From NCBI GenBank assembly GCA_001643675.2, contig LSRY02000006.1:932501-996500 (forward strand): a stretch of DNA of 64,000 nucleotides. Direction: 5' to 3'. This document shows, one piece after another, positions 55,101 through 64,000 of this stretch (the first letter of the stretch is position 1; the number at the start of each line of letters is the position of its first letter). The DNA comes from Monocercomonoides exilis (lineage: Eukaryota > Preaxostyla > Oxymonadida > Polymastigidae). Both the position numbers and the translations under genes were made by a program. The notes beneath the pieces were generated by a model that was given only the letters and a program-made list of their open reading frames with translations, was not told where the DNA came from and made no database searches.

Positions 55101-57839
55101 TCGCGTGTTGTTCAGAGGATGATCGATGTGACAGACGGATTGACTCAAGTGAAGCTTGTCAAACAGTTTTTTAAAGGAAAATTGGCGCAAATTGCTCTGA
55201 ATGCAAGTGGAGCACATGTTGTAATGAAGATTATATCCAGCTGGGTAGATGATCAAGACGATGATGAGAGATATGGAGAATGTGAAGTGTGTGCTGAAAC
55301 AAAAGAATACGAAGACGAAGGCGAAGAAGAAGTTGAAGGAGAAGGAAATGAAAGGAATGAGGCGGATGCAAAACAAAAGGCGAAGGAAATAATTTCATAT
55401 GATATTATCAATAAACAGAAAGAAGAAGTGGCTAATCATGGTTCTTTGGAATGTTCTTATGAAACACTGAAAGTTCTATCGAATTCATCAAATGATCATC
55501 GAAATACAATTCAGTCTGAGAAATTTAAACCAAAAAGCAAAAATCTGATTATTTCGCTTCCTCCTTCGATGTTTCCGAGAGATTCAACATTTGTGGTGAT
55601 GGAGCTCATGAGCAAAGAATCTCTGCCAGAACTTCTGCCAACAAAAAATGGATGTTCTTTACTGCAGAAAATACTACAAGCAGTTGATGTTATAATGAAA
55701 GCGAAGATATTTCGAAAAGAAAGAAGATTGTGGGAAATGACTATGCAAAGAGAAATGCAACTTTATTTGGAAGAGGAAGGTTCAAAGAAAATGAAAGAAA
55801 TTCAACAAAGCCATCAGATTGCTGCAAATCAAGAAAGCAGCAAGAAGATTAGCATGGACCAAAAAGCAGAGGAGGAAAAGGGGTTTAGTCGGAAGCAGCA
55901 CAACTCTGCAATTTCATGGCATCCATTACGTCCTGCCGCATCTGTGGTTAGGCCTCCTTCGACACTTGTTGCTTTCTATCTGAGTCTTTCTGCGTCTGCA
56001 GATGAAGTCGCAAAAATGGCTGTGCGGGATTTGCATGCAAGTGCATTCTTATGTGGAGCAATGCTTGTTAATTGGCATGCTATTGATGCTTGGACAGACG
56101 CCAAAATGTATCAGCGTCTTGTGGAAATGAAAGCTCAATTAAAAGATTCTGCAAACGTTACAAAGAAGAGTTTTATAAATGATGAAAAGTGTGAAGTTAG
56201 AAAAGATAACGATCAATATGGATTGGTGAATACACAAAGTGAAATTTCAGCTGAAAGGAAAATTAATGAATATATTTACATTTCTTCGAAAATGATAGTA
56301 CCTTCACCTCAGAAGATGTCAGCAACTTCGTCTTTTTCAACATATTCATCTGCCAATTCATCTGCATCCGAATTGAACGTTACTGATTTGCTGAATAAGA
56401 ATTCGTTGTCTCGATCTCCTTCTCTTAACAATCTATTTCAATGTGCTCTTAGCCAGTCTCAACTTCAAGAATTATCAAGTATTTCATCATCGTTTGCATT
56501 TGGATCTTCTTCTGTTCCAATGCCATTGCCTTCATTGCGCCGCTTGTATTTTTCGTCTTTCCGACCGCATATAATCTACTTGATATACTCTCCAATGTCT
56601 CATTTGCTTGTGGATAGATTTATGTTTCTTTGCGATTGGAAAACAAAAAAGGAACTTGTCAAACAGCTTCTTCAGCCTCCTACCGCAGCAGAAATGGAAA
56701 CAATAAACAATCTTAGAAATATTTCAAGAGGAAACTTAACAGCAACAACTTATCGTTTGCTTTATAACAGCTTGAAAATGCTGAACAATAACAGCCAATG
56801 GGAAGACAAAGAATCAGTCTCGTTTTCTTCGTCTTCATCAAGCATGCTGATGTCCATTCTGACAGACTCTTCATCTCCATCTCCTTTCTCAACTGAAACA
56901 CCTCAAATTCCTGATGAACTACCTCAGCTGATTCATTTGTGTGCTGATCCGAAAGGTGCCTATGCTGTTTCAAGATTGCTTCTATCAATCTGTTTCCCTG
57001 ATGTGTTGCTATTTTTCAATGAGAATATCACAGCTGCTGAAGAAGAAGTGCAAAACAAGAAAGAAAAGAGGAAGAGAAGAAAAAAGAATGTGAAGGAGAA
57101 TGAAGCACAGAGGAAGCTAATTCACTCTTTGCATCAGAATGAACTGTCTGAGAACGTTCTTGAGAATAAGGAAGATTACGAGTGTTTTGGTGATAATTAT
57201 AGTTCTTTCTGCAAAGACATTTTACTTGATGAAGAATCATTTATGGATTCTGTTACTTCGGATGAAAGAGTCGTTTTGGATATTGTTCAAAAAATTAATA
57301 CTCAGATATCATCCACTCAGTTTGCGTCCCTGCCTTCATCTGAAGGCACACCTTCTTCTCTGACCACCTCAAGTCATGTTACGCTGGCAAGCGAGCAATC
57401 TTCTGTTGCATCTACTTTGTCTGCCTCATTACCTGCTTCGTCTTCATCATCATCATCATCATCTTGTGGAGATGTGGCTGCATCTGTGTTTTCTTCCTCA
57501 TCCCCATCATTTCTGTTTCATTCTTCACAAACTTACACAGGAAAAACGCCTATTCCTCTTGAGTTTTGGTTGATGAGAAAAGAAGAAGAAGTTGTTGAAT
57601 TCGTTGAAAGAGATGATGATATTTCGAATATCCATTTAGAAGCAAAAGAGAGAAAAGAGCTTTCGTGCAAAAGAATTGAGAGAGGGCTGGAACGAGTCTG
57701 TTTGATAAGAGCAGCAGTCAAATCATTGAAAGACAACAAAAAGGTGTTGGAGCAGATGCCTTGGGGATTGCTAATGAGCAAGTTTGGTGAGAGTGTGCTG
57801 ACTGTTACTGAACAGAGAGAGCAAAGATTTCTCTCTTAA
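52176..57839 (+). CDS. Giant divergent Pumilio/PUF-family RNA-binding protein
   Basis: A single frame of 1,887 residues. The first ~750 residues are Ser/Pro-rich with a poly-Pro tract (53113-53195). The C-terminal 1,100 residues hold eight PUF-like repeats: ATQDGNRFLQKVL (~54550), NQFGNFTVQHLM (~54985), HPFASRVVQRMI (~55090), NASGAHVVMKII (~55205), TKNGCSLLQKIL (~55645), SPMSHLLVDRF (~56590), DPKGAYAVSRLL (~56950) and MSKFGESVLTV (~57780). Repeats 1-4 are close together; long charged or Ser-rich inserts separate the rest. PUF proteins bind mRNA 3'-UTRs and control translation and decay; repeats 1, 2, 3 and 5 keep the usual stacking/edge Gln. The N-terminus is uncertain: the first ~50 residues are hydrophobic and unlike what follows, while another frame from ATG 52172 gives a more natural Ser/Pro-rich start, so a small unplaced intron is possible. 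Confidence 0.8.
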   Translation: MVVHFLLHHVCLRHNHLIHLFFPLNSSFYYSFKTLCELAYSSTVVSFQPSSSVSTFLYANDKNNSKIGNSKLDFPDDCEVSSNSKHLQILRNDEIMNSTLSLLHDSSSQYSSSHPSKRSNRRMFEECEDVEDDTEINDDLEKFVSRKEEEELCQLENFDAHSSLQIVENSFDSELIPSSYDSLQKSFLSSNYSSSPPFSQVLSFPTSSLPLSPSCAAPLDGSHFMWNCISEHEVNTQLPPLGTSPNPHIIHLPTDDTSISSPMIPSSIESTSSELNSSFAASNLQSLSLDGLKNSSNNSLSLSSSLLHPPPYPPQQPPPPPPPPPPPPPPLPPPLPPSTSVQSGYGSLSFCFTPSLGKTPVANDLDKHHIEDSFSKAQRNNKHEIITTVPKTAESLSNVILTETAEIKSSSLMPKMIFTPMIDLPMYSPPAADLPPAQPYDTSAIKVVSSNNALNVPAAKSDVSLHEPKSLQVTHESVYPTTQSGSNSFVEPLTHFGASASFQPVRHSSFSPDNTTGTPFFVPAPPHPSMPSHVILNAPTKSCNVVEPSFLFSRALPLTEATVSMPNASFSSAQHFPQHNFPSPLHQNQLSITNSTLASKSTSVSSSLPPLNSSASLALPPSSKISIKPSPTDLPQDMLTLPAYPSQKILPEFKKVHPTQIKSNSLVSSTKNTKSYVPQISQVSRILSERVEIGRKCSITENGMESGIGREIKQNAGIFGETRVRQAPSVGALPMISSPFALTSAVVGLSDQTLPSSRKTSKKHFKPLRTERDVNEQAPFASFLEVVGKIMLLLATQDGNRFLQKVLDVLASQPQPPTKEDEIALAQCCMGDVVKICEDYRKERIRLAEKEKEERESRRHYILMTHSINSASSKASTASSSLSGPSSASTQSSFSVPFFLFYPYTLPSPDPSPLVVMVVDLVLQEIEGSVKVLCLNQFGNFTVQHLMMRGCSRQREILCTLLGPDLYQLSCHPFASRVVQRMIDVTDGLTQVKLVKQFFKGKLAQIALNASGAHVVMKIISSWVDDQDDDERYGECEVCAETKEYEDEGEEEVEGEGNERNEADAKQKAKEIISYDIINKQKEEVANHGSLECSYETLKVLSNSSNDHRNTIQSEKFKPKSKNLIISLPPSMFPRDSTFVVMELMSKESLPELLPTKNGCSLLQKILQAVDVIMKAKIFRKERRLWEMTMQREMQLYLEEEGSKKMKEIQQSHQIAANQESSKKISMDQKAEEEKGFSRKQHNSAISWHPLRPAASVVRPPSTLVAFYLSLSASADEVAKMAVRDLHASAFLCGAMLVNWHAIDAWTDAKMYQRLVEMKAQLKDSANVTKKSFINDEKCEVRKDNDQYGLVNTQSEISAERKINEYIYISSKMIVPSPQKMSATSSFSTYSSANSSASELNVTDLLNKNSLSRSPSLNNLFQCALSQSQLQELSSISSSFAFGSSSVPMPLPSLRRLYFSSFRPHIIYLIYSPMSHLLVDRFMFLCDWKTKKELVKQLLQPPTAAEMETINNLRNISRGNLTATTYRLLYNSLKMLNNNSQWEDKESVSFSSSSSSMLMSILTDSSSPSPFSTETPQIPDELPQLIHLCADPKGAYAVSRLLLSICFPDVLLFFNENITAAEEEVQNKKEKRKRRKKNVKENEAQRKLIHSLHQNELSENVLENKEDYECFGDNYSSFCKDILLDEESFMDSVTSDERVVLDIVQKINTQISSTQFASLPSSEGTPSSLTTSSHVTLASEQSSVASTLSASLPASSSSSSSSSCGDVAASVFSSSSPSFLFHSSQTYTGKTPIPLEFWLMRKEEEVVEFVERDDDISNIHLEAKERKELSCKRIERGLERVCLIRAAVKSLKDNKKVLEQMPWGLLMSKFGESVLTVTEQREQRFLS
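53113..53195 (+). repeat. CCT/CCA repeat encoding poly-Pro
   Basis: Irregular CCN triplets encode a run of about 24 residues, nearly all Pro, in the N-terminal part of the PUF protein; this is a possible profilin- or SH3-type ligand. Confidence 0.9.
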
Positions 57840-59341
57840 ATTCAGATATTCTGAAGGAGATTGAGAAAAATTGAATAATAATTCATTGAATGTGAATTTT
57901 AAGTTTGTTCACATGAATTGTAAGAGTTATAAAGTTGAATTATGCAACAAATGAAATCATTACATAAATACAATTTCTTTTCTTTTTATTTCATTTTGAG
58001 AAATCCTTTTTTATTTATGTCTTCTTTATGTACTTTGAGAGAGTTCGTATATGTTGTCTGTTTACACTTCGGTGCACAGTCAAGTTTGTTTATGAGTGAT
58101 GTTAGACTATCTTTATAAGAAATGATGCATCAACGATGTTTCATGATTTGCTTGTTTATGTAAGTGACCTGTTGGACAAATGATATTTCAAAATAGTAAT
58201 AAATAAATATTACCTTTGGATGTTGTTTATTTGAGGATAAAGTTTGTTTGGTTAATTTCTTTTTTCTTGATCATTGCTGAACATTCGGATTCAAGTTCTT
58301 TTGTTACTCTGTTTATAAGAAGCTATGTTTTTGTGCGTTAACAAAAGATAATATTTATAATCGCTAAAAATCGATACATTAGCAATTTTTTTTTAAATAG
58401 TTTCTTTTCTTTTTTAAGACCATTTCTATTTAGATGTATTTCCTTTCATTTGCTCATGTAAAATTTGAAAATAATTCTTTCATGTATTTGTTTTATTGAA
58501 TTTATTCTAACCATTCTTAATTGATAGATTTCAATATTCCATTTGAATGCCTTTCTTTCTTTCTTTTTATTTGCTTTCTATTTAAAAAAAAGTTTTTTCG
58601 AGTATTTTAATAAATGGAGGTTTTCAAATATTTGCTTTGAATTAGTAAACATTTCTTGATTCTTATAAGTGCTGTGTTTATAAAACTGCACTTTCATTTT
58701 TCTTTCTTTCTTTCAATTTTTTATAAATTTGATTTGATCATATGTAACGCTCGATTCTTCATGTATCTAATCTTCACAGAGCTTCTCTCTTTTGAAGTTA
58801 GCATGTCATTTTCCATTAATAATATGTTATAGTTTTATTTTTTAGAAGATTTTCATCAAAAATGTTTTATTTTTGTATGAAATACCAACTCTTAAAAGTC
58901 TTACAAAAGTCACTTAAATATATTAAATGTCAATTTCTTTTTTTCTTTTTTCTTTTTATAAACTTATTATTAAATGAGAAATTATGAAAGAACGCTCATT
59001 AGAACATAACTCTATCTTTTTTTCCCGCAAAAAGAACTTTTAGATAATTTGAATGCATATTCGAAGCGATTTTATGAAATGCAAAATGAAAGAATAAAAA
59101 AACAGAAATAACACAAAATTTGAATTCTAAACACAAAATAAAAAATAAATAATCTCAAGTAATTAATGATGAAACAAAAGAAATTGTTTTAAGATAGTGA
59201 AATAAAAAGAGATAAAAGAATGAACACATTCACAACATATTTTCCACATTGATTTTTTTGCTTTCCTTCTTTCCACAAAAAAATTCGGTTTAAAAAAAAC
59301 TGTTATGATTCAATTAAACAACTTTAATTTTTGATGTTTCA
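57840..59341. other. Convergent intergenic region, nothing seen
   Basis: 3' ends of the PUF gene (plus) and the Ser/His-rich gene (minus) face each other across 1.5 kb of AT-rich sequence. No supported feature. Confidence 0.6.
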
Positions 59342-62300
59342 TCAAAAATTTGGCTTTGAAATAGAATCCTCCTTTGCAAATATCTGCTGACGTTGAAGGG
59401 AAGTGTGATTATGATGATGCTGATGCGTGTGTTGATGTCGATGTCTGCTTTGCTGTTCCGATTGATGTACAATCTGTTCTTTACTCTCTTTCTGTTCGAT
59501 TTCATTTTGTTGTTTGCTTGTCTGTGGCATTTGCTTCTTTGCACTTAAACTTGCATTTTCTGGAACAAGATTGTGTGCTTGAGACTTCAGAATCTCTGAA
59601 GCTGTTGCCGATGGAGCTGACACAATAACATCAGCAGATGGCTGAATCATCGCTTTTGAAGAAGATGCCGACGAAACAGTAACGAAAGATGAAGTGGGAG
59701 GATGTGAAAAGGAAACTGGAGAAGAAGAAAGAAGAGAATGAGAAGTGGAAGGATCATAAGAAGGATGAAAAGAAGACGAGGTTTGGTTGAAAGATAGAGA
59801 TTGATTTACAGGAGAAGATTTGCCAGTCGCAGGTGCAGAAGAAGGGAATTCTGAATGTGCAGCTGGCTTTGCATCAATTGAATCCTGTTGGGAATTTGGC
59901 GGATTTGTTGAGAAAGTGGCCATTGAAGATTGTGTGGCGTGATGATGATGATGAGAAAAGGAATGAGAGCGGTGGATGCGGCGGAGTGGGCGTGTGTGGT
60001 GCAAATGTTTGGTGTGTGTGCTGTCGTTGTGCTTGTGTGAATGATGATGAGAGATGTGATCGTGGCTGTGGCTGCGAATTCTGCGCTGAGGTTGTTGTTG
60101 TTGTTCTGGTTGATGATGTTGATGATGATGCTGGCGATGTTGTTGATCAGGTTGACGAGAAGTGTGAGTGTGATGATGGAGATGGCTGCTAATTTGTGGA
60201 GAACTCGAGTCTGATGACTGTCTGACTGTCTGTCTGGAGTGATGTTTGACAACAGAATGTTCGTGGCTGAGAATGGACGAGTGTGAAATGATGGATTCCT
60301 CGCTCTCTTCGTGAGAAATGCTTGAAAGTGGATCTGAAAAGCTGGAGTGAGAAAGAGAATGAGAAAGTGAGTGCGATACAGAATGAGACAAAGAATGGTT
60401 GTAAATGTGTTTGTGGTGTGTGTGGTGTAATGAATAATCGCCATGTGACTTATATTTATGGAGAAGTGAATGGTGTTTGTAAAAATTAAGATGATGCGAA
60501 AGATGAAGATGCGGAGAAGAAAGACTTTTGTGAATGCGATGGTGATGATGATGGTGGCGATGATGATGATGATGGACTGGAAGAATAACCTTGTTATCAT
60601 CATTTCCCTGCTCATCGTCAAATGATTGATCACCAAGTTGTCTGTGATGTTTGTGATGATGCTTGTGCATATGTTTATGATGATACTCATCCAATTTCTC
60701 GTTTTCTCTCAAATTCTCATTCGCATTCTGTCTTTCATTTTTCCTGCTTCTTTTCGCTTTCTCCTCCTTCTTTCTCTTCTTTCTCTTCTTCGAGATGTGT
60801 CTCGGAGGCTGCGCTGTCTGGTTCATCAGCTCAAACGACCGGTGAAATGTCTCCATCGCAGCCAGCGACAGAAACGCTGTGCAATCAGCCTCGCTGACAT
60901 TCATCAGAAAATACCTCTCATTTGGAATAGACACTCGGTACTTACAGAGATCTCTGACACTGTCTTCACACTCTCTTCCCTTACCTCCTCCTTCTTCTCT
61001 TCTTCTTCCTTTTCCTCTTCTTCCTTCTAAATGCTTACTGCTTCGGATTGGTTTGTGCATTTCGATAAATTTCCCTTTTTCTTTTTCTTTTTCTTTTATT
61101 TTTTGTGAATTCATTTTTGATTTCACATCTTCTTCAACAAATTCTTTCTTTTTCTCTTCTCCCATCTTTTCTTCACCATTGCTTTTCACTCCAAAATCTT
61201 CATTTTCCTTCAGCTCGCAACCTTTTGGTGCGCAAAAATCTTGCGAATCAAATAGAGAAGAAGACAAAGTGGCTGAAGATTTAACCAAAATTGTGTTTGG
61301 AGTTAAATTTTGTGTGTTTTCAGCTGAAACTGACTGATTGCTATTTAAAAGAGAGGTACTCGGAAAGACACACGTGGAAGGAGGGGGCAGAATCAATGGA
61401 GAAGACGAAAATGGCAAAGAGGTCGAAGTTGTTGGAGGTAATGAAAACAATGGAAATGAAGAAGAAGACGATGCTGAAGAAGAAGAAGAATTTGAAGATG
61501 CAGAAGATGAAGTTGATGAAAATGTTGCAGTGAAAGAAGCATCTGCTGAAGAAGACAAGGCTGCTGATGCAGACAAAGTTGTCGAAGGAAAATAAGGCAA
61601 AGGCGGAGGCAGAACAAGAGGGCTCTTAAAAGGAATCGCTCCCTTTTCATCAGATGGAAACATCGAAGTCAATTTTGCTGCTGCTTTTTCCTCAACTGCG
61701 TTGCTTTCATCTGATTTTTCCCATTCGGCCTTTTCATTTGAATCAAATTTGCTTTGAAATTCTCCGCTTTCTGAACTCTGGAAAACCCCTCTTCTTCTCA
61801 TCCTTCCTCTTTTCTTCTCGTTCGTCTTCTTGTTCATTCTGTTCTTTCTTTGTCGTTTCAGCCACAACTGATAGTTCATCTTTGGTGAGTCATCTTCATT
61901 GAACACAGAATCAGATGCTGTGTATTTGAACAGCGGAGGCTCTGACGAAGGCGATGGAAGTGCAAGCGACGGAGCAAAAGCAGGAAAAGTTAATGTGAGT
62001 GTAAGTTTTGAGGCAAAAAAGGGATGATATGGATTGAATGGAGAAGATTCAGATGGGAAAAACTGGTGAGATGCCTTCAAAATCAAAGGGATTTCTGACA
62101 GAGAAAACGGTTTTGTAGAAAGAAGCTCGAGAAAATGAGAGGTGAGCTTTGTGCAAATTGGCGATGGCTCGTCAGTCGCAGTGGAAGAAGAAGGATAAAT
62201 TGAAGCAGGAGAAAGCAGAAGCTTCCTCTTTGAGCGAGCGATAGCCTCTTTCAAAGCAACTTTTGTGATTTCAATGGGCGACGGCAGATCGACTGAAATT

Positions 62301-64000
62301 GGCGGGGGAAGAGAAATGGGAAGAGAGCATTTGTAATAAGGAGGGTGTGTGTGTGGCGAGTCATATGGATGGAAAAGAGGATGATAATCAGAAGAAGCCG
62401 AGGATAGCTTGCTGTCTGAAGATGAGAATCGAGACAGAAAAGGAGGTGGAAGAACAGGAGGAGGAGAGTCACTTCGATCAGATGGAGAGAGCAGCTGTTT
62501 GTGTTGCTGGTCTGACTGAAAGACAGCAGGGAGTGTATTGTGATGAGCATGCTTGGAAGGATATTGAGGGCGATGCTGCGAATGGAGAGGTGAATAAAGA
62601 GAAGAATGACGAAGATGCATCGAAAGCGATGAGTTCAAAGGATGTGAAGAGGTTGATGGAAGTTCCTGTGTTTGCAGGCTTGAAGTTTGCGTCTGTTGTG
62701 ATTTCTGAGATTGTTGTGACTGAAGTGATCCTTTTGACAGCTGTGACAGTTGTGATAAACTATTTTGGCTTGACTGACTGATTTGGCTGATCTGACTCGA
62801 CTGATCAGATCTGACAGACATCTGAGACTGTGGCTGAGACAGAGGCTGTGTCTGACTCAGCTGCTGAGGTGGATGCGGAGGAAGAGAAGAATGAACAGGA
62901 GATGAAAGAGCTGTTTGAATAGCCTTCGGTTGAGAAGCGGGAAATGGGCTTTGGATAATTTTGCGTGGGATGAACGGCGGTGAGTAAGGCGAAAGGGCAG
63001 ACGGAGAAGATAAATTGCGAGAAAAAGGCGAAGCCAAAGAAGCAGAAGAGCGTGATTGTGTTGATGCTGTTGCGAATGTCCTTGAGCCTGCTGCTGTTGA
63101 AGGAGCTGCTGCTATTGGAGAAACGTCCTTCACAAAAAATGATGAAGAGCTTGGCAAAGACACTTTTATCCCACATGCCCTTTTAGCAGCAGCTTCAGCC
63201 TCAGCTTCTGCAATCGCCTCAATCTGCCTTTCTCTGTCCCTCACCTTCTCTCTCTCCATCTGCAAGATGGCTTCTCTCACTGTGTGTGGCAGAAGCTGTG
63301 TCTGTGAATGCAGCTTGTCTGTCACTCGAGCAAAAAGTGGATCGTAGATGTGTGTGGAGTGATTCGTGCTGACAGGTAGATGGTACTCTCTCCGACTGCA
63401 CATTCCCCGCTTCCTTGCATACAGCTGCCGTTCCTCCTCTTTCTTCACTGCCCAGTCAATTGCTGCCTTCATCGTGATCCCTTGTTTCCTCAGTACTTCT
63501 TCCAGAATGTCTGGGCGCCTTGCCAGCAGCGTCTGAAACGGGTTGGCTGGCGGATGGAGGTATTTCAGCCGGTCAGACATTTCCATCTGCCACTGCGCCA
63601 TCTCAAAGGGAAACTGATACATCGACATCACTTCATACAGCGCAAACATGATCCAATGCAGCTTGCCAATGTCTTCGTCCTCTTCTGCCCGCTGTATTGA
63701 GAACCCATTCAGCCTTCGGTGGTTCAGCCACTTCTGATACTTGCGCGTGTTCTGCCCGATCAGCTTCTTGTTCAGTTCATCCAACATTCTTTCTCCTTCG
63801 TCTCTGATCACGGCAGGTGGCGGTGGCTGTGCCAGCGGTGCCAGTTGGATCTTCGAGCCGTACTTCTCCCGCACTCTCCTGTCTCGTTCTCTGTCTGCAT
63901 GCAGATCCACCCGCTCGAAGGGATCATCATCACCCACATCTTCCACACCTCTCCGTTGGATCTGCCGCAGATGGCTCTGCCCAATTTCTCGCTGCCTGTC
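59342..64000 (-). CDS. Ser/His-rich protein of unknown function, 5' end beyond the window
   Basis: The frame is open to the window edge, so at least 1,552 residues are visible and the start is missing. Near the visible N-terminus is a well-structured part (ELNKKLIGQNTRKYQKWL; WIMFALYEVMSMYQFPFEMA; ANPFQTLLARRPDILEEVLR; MKAAIDWAVKKEEERQLY) that looks like a folded helical domain; I do not recognise it. A long Ser/Pro/Gln-rich middle follows, then a basic stretch and a second compact part (CKYRVSIPNERYFLMNVSEA, MNQTAQ). The C-terminal ~450 residues are extraordinarily His-rich with repeated SHSLSHS and HHHHHRHHHHHH motifs. His-rich tracts can bind metals or target nuclear speckles, but nothing here decides between these. 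No intron is needed in the visible part. Confidence 0.7.
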   Translation of the reverse strand, partial: DRQREIGQSHLRQIQRRGVEDVGDDDPFERVDLHADRERDRRVREKYGSKIQLAPLAQPPPPAVIRDEGERMLDELNKKLIGQNTRKYQKWLNHRRLNGFSIQRAEEDEDIGKLHWIMFALYEVMSMYQFPFEMAQWQMEMSDRLKYLHPPANPFQTLLARRPDILEEVLRKQGITMKAAIDWAVKKEEERQLYARKRGMCSRREYHLPVSTNHSTHIYDPLFARVTDKLHSQTQLLPHTVREAILQMEREKVRDRERQIEAIAEAEAEAAAKRACGIKVSLPSSSSFFVKDVSPIAAAPSTAAGSRTFATASTQSRSSASLASPFSRNLSSPSALSPYSPPFIPRKIIQSPFPASQPKAIQTALSSPVHSSLPPHPPQQLSQTQPLSQPQSQMSVRSDQSSQISQISQSSQNSLSQLSQLSKGSLQSQQSQKSQQTQTSSLQTQELPSTSSHPLNSSLSMHLRHSSLYSPLHSQHRPQYPSKHAHHNTLPAVFQSDQQHKQLLSPSDRSDSPPPVLPPPFLSRFSSSDSKLSSASSDYHPLFHPYDSPHTHPPYYKCSLPISLPPPISVDLPSPIEITKVALKEAIARSKRKLLLSPASIYPSSSTATDEPSPICTKLTSHFLELLSTKPFSLSEIPLILKASHQFFPSESSPFNPYHPFFASKLTLTLTFPAFAPSLALPSPSSEPPLFKYTASDSVFNEDDSPKMNYQLWLKRQRKNRMNKKTNEKKRGRMRRRGVFQSSESGEFQSKFDSNEKAEWEKSDESNAVEEKAAAKLTSMFPSDEKGAIPFKSPLVLPPPLPYFPSTTLSASAALSSSADASFTATFSSTSSSASSNSSSSSASSSSSFPLFSLPPTTSTSLPFSSSPLILPPPSTCVFPSTSLLNSNQSVSAENTQNLTPNTILVKSSATLSSSLFDSQDFCAPKGCELKENEDFGVKSNGEEKMGEEKKKEFVEEDVKSKMNSQKIKEKEKEKGKFIEMHKPIRSSKHLEGRRGKGRRREEGGGKGRECEDSVRDLCKYRVSIPNERYFLMNVSEADCTAFLSLAAMETFHRSFELMNQTAQPPRHISKKRKKRKKEEKAKRSRKNERQNANENLRENEKLDEYHHKHMHKHHHKHHRQLGDQSFDDEQGNDDNKVILPVHHHHHRHHHHHHRIHKSLSSPHLHLSHHLNFYKHHSLLHKYKSHGDYSLHHTHHKHIYNHSLSHSVSHSLSHSLSHSSFSDPLSSISHEESEESIISHSSILSHEHSVVKHHSRQTVRQSSDSSSPQISSHLHHHTHTSRQPDQQHRQHHHQHHQPEQQQQPQRRIRSHSHDHISHHHSHKHNDSTHTKHLHHTRPLRRIHRSHSFSHHHHHATQSSMATFSTNPPNSQQDSIDAKPAAHSEFPSSAPATGKSSPVNQSLSFNQTSSSFHPSYDPSTSHSLLSSSPVSFSHPPTSSFVTVSSASSSKAMIQPSADVIVSAPSATASEILKSQAHNLVPENASLSAKKQMPQTSKQQNEIEQKESKEQIVHQSEQQSRHRHQHTHQHHHNHTSLQRQQIFAKEDSISKPNF

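Noticed and set aside
59806-60690. 294-codon minus-strand frame rich in Ile/Thr
   Set aside because: Alternate frame of the His-rich tail of the larger minus-strand gene.
1-64000. Non-standard genetic code (TAA/TAG as Gln) for the host genome
   Set aside because: ITPA and the transporter terminate at TAA where the proteins should end, and Gln is encoded by CAA/CAG throughout.
1-64000. CRISPR arrays, operons, bacterial promoters or terminators
   Set aside because: Spliced genes and absence of spaced direct repeats rule out a prokaryotic reading.

Overview
The window looks like nuclear DNA of an AT-rich, intron-bearing protist. The evidence is 21 reconstructable GT-AG spliceosomal introns in six genes, spliceosome and RNA polymerase II CTD genes, and no operon spacing. 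The standard code fits, because stop codons fall at the natural ends of recognisable proteins such as ITPase and the amino acid transporter. Long Ser, Glu, Lys and His tracts, very large right-handed beta-helix membrane proteins ending in a kinase-like domain, and GTNTG-type 5' splice sites suggest a metamonad. An oxymonad of the Monocercomonoides type is my best guess, but this is inference; no rRNA or other marker is present.

Layout. 1-2.9 kb is non-coding and holds dispersed repeats and a MITE-like element. 2.9-25 kb is gene-rich: a kinase-like/armadillo-like protein (minus), U2SURP/SR140 (minus), ITPA inosine triphosphatase (plus, five introns), an amino acid transporter (minus), an FCP1-type CTD phosphatase (plus) and a coiled-coil protein (minus). 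25.7-34.4 kb is a beta-helix / transmembrane / kinase-like surface protein whose 8.7-kb frame is broken by four stops. 35.6-50.5 kb is a transposon cluster: a DIRS-like tyrosine-recombinase retroelement (minus) split by a 3.24-kb TIR element, a decayed pogo-like DDE transposase (minus), an empty AT-rich stretch, and a second DIRS-like element (plus). 52.2-57.8 kb is a giant, divergent eight-repeat PUF protein. 59.3-64.0 kb is a Ser/His-rich protein of unknown function that runs off the window.

The most interesting item is the 3.24-kb element at 38358-41595. It has ~158-bp terminal inverted repeats and a perfect 8-bp target duplication, and no transposase is visible. Inside it is a multi-exon beta-helix/transmembrane gene whose first five exons still splice in frame. 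This resembles a Pack-type (gene-carrying) non-autonomous transposon that mobilises a surface-protein gene, nested inside the reverse transcriptase of a DIRS element.

The host genes are functionally mixed. U2SURP (U2 snRNP-associated), FCP1 (CTD dephosphorylation) and PUF (mRNA 3'-UTR binding) belong to gene expression, ITPA to nucleotide-pool cleaning, and the transporter and beta-helix proteins to the cell surface or membranes. Many of these proteins carry large low-complexity inserts inside domains that are compact elsewhere. Transposons and decayed genes are concentrated in one 25-kb block between two gene-rich blocks.
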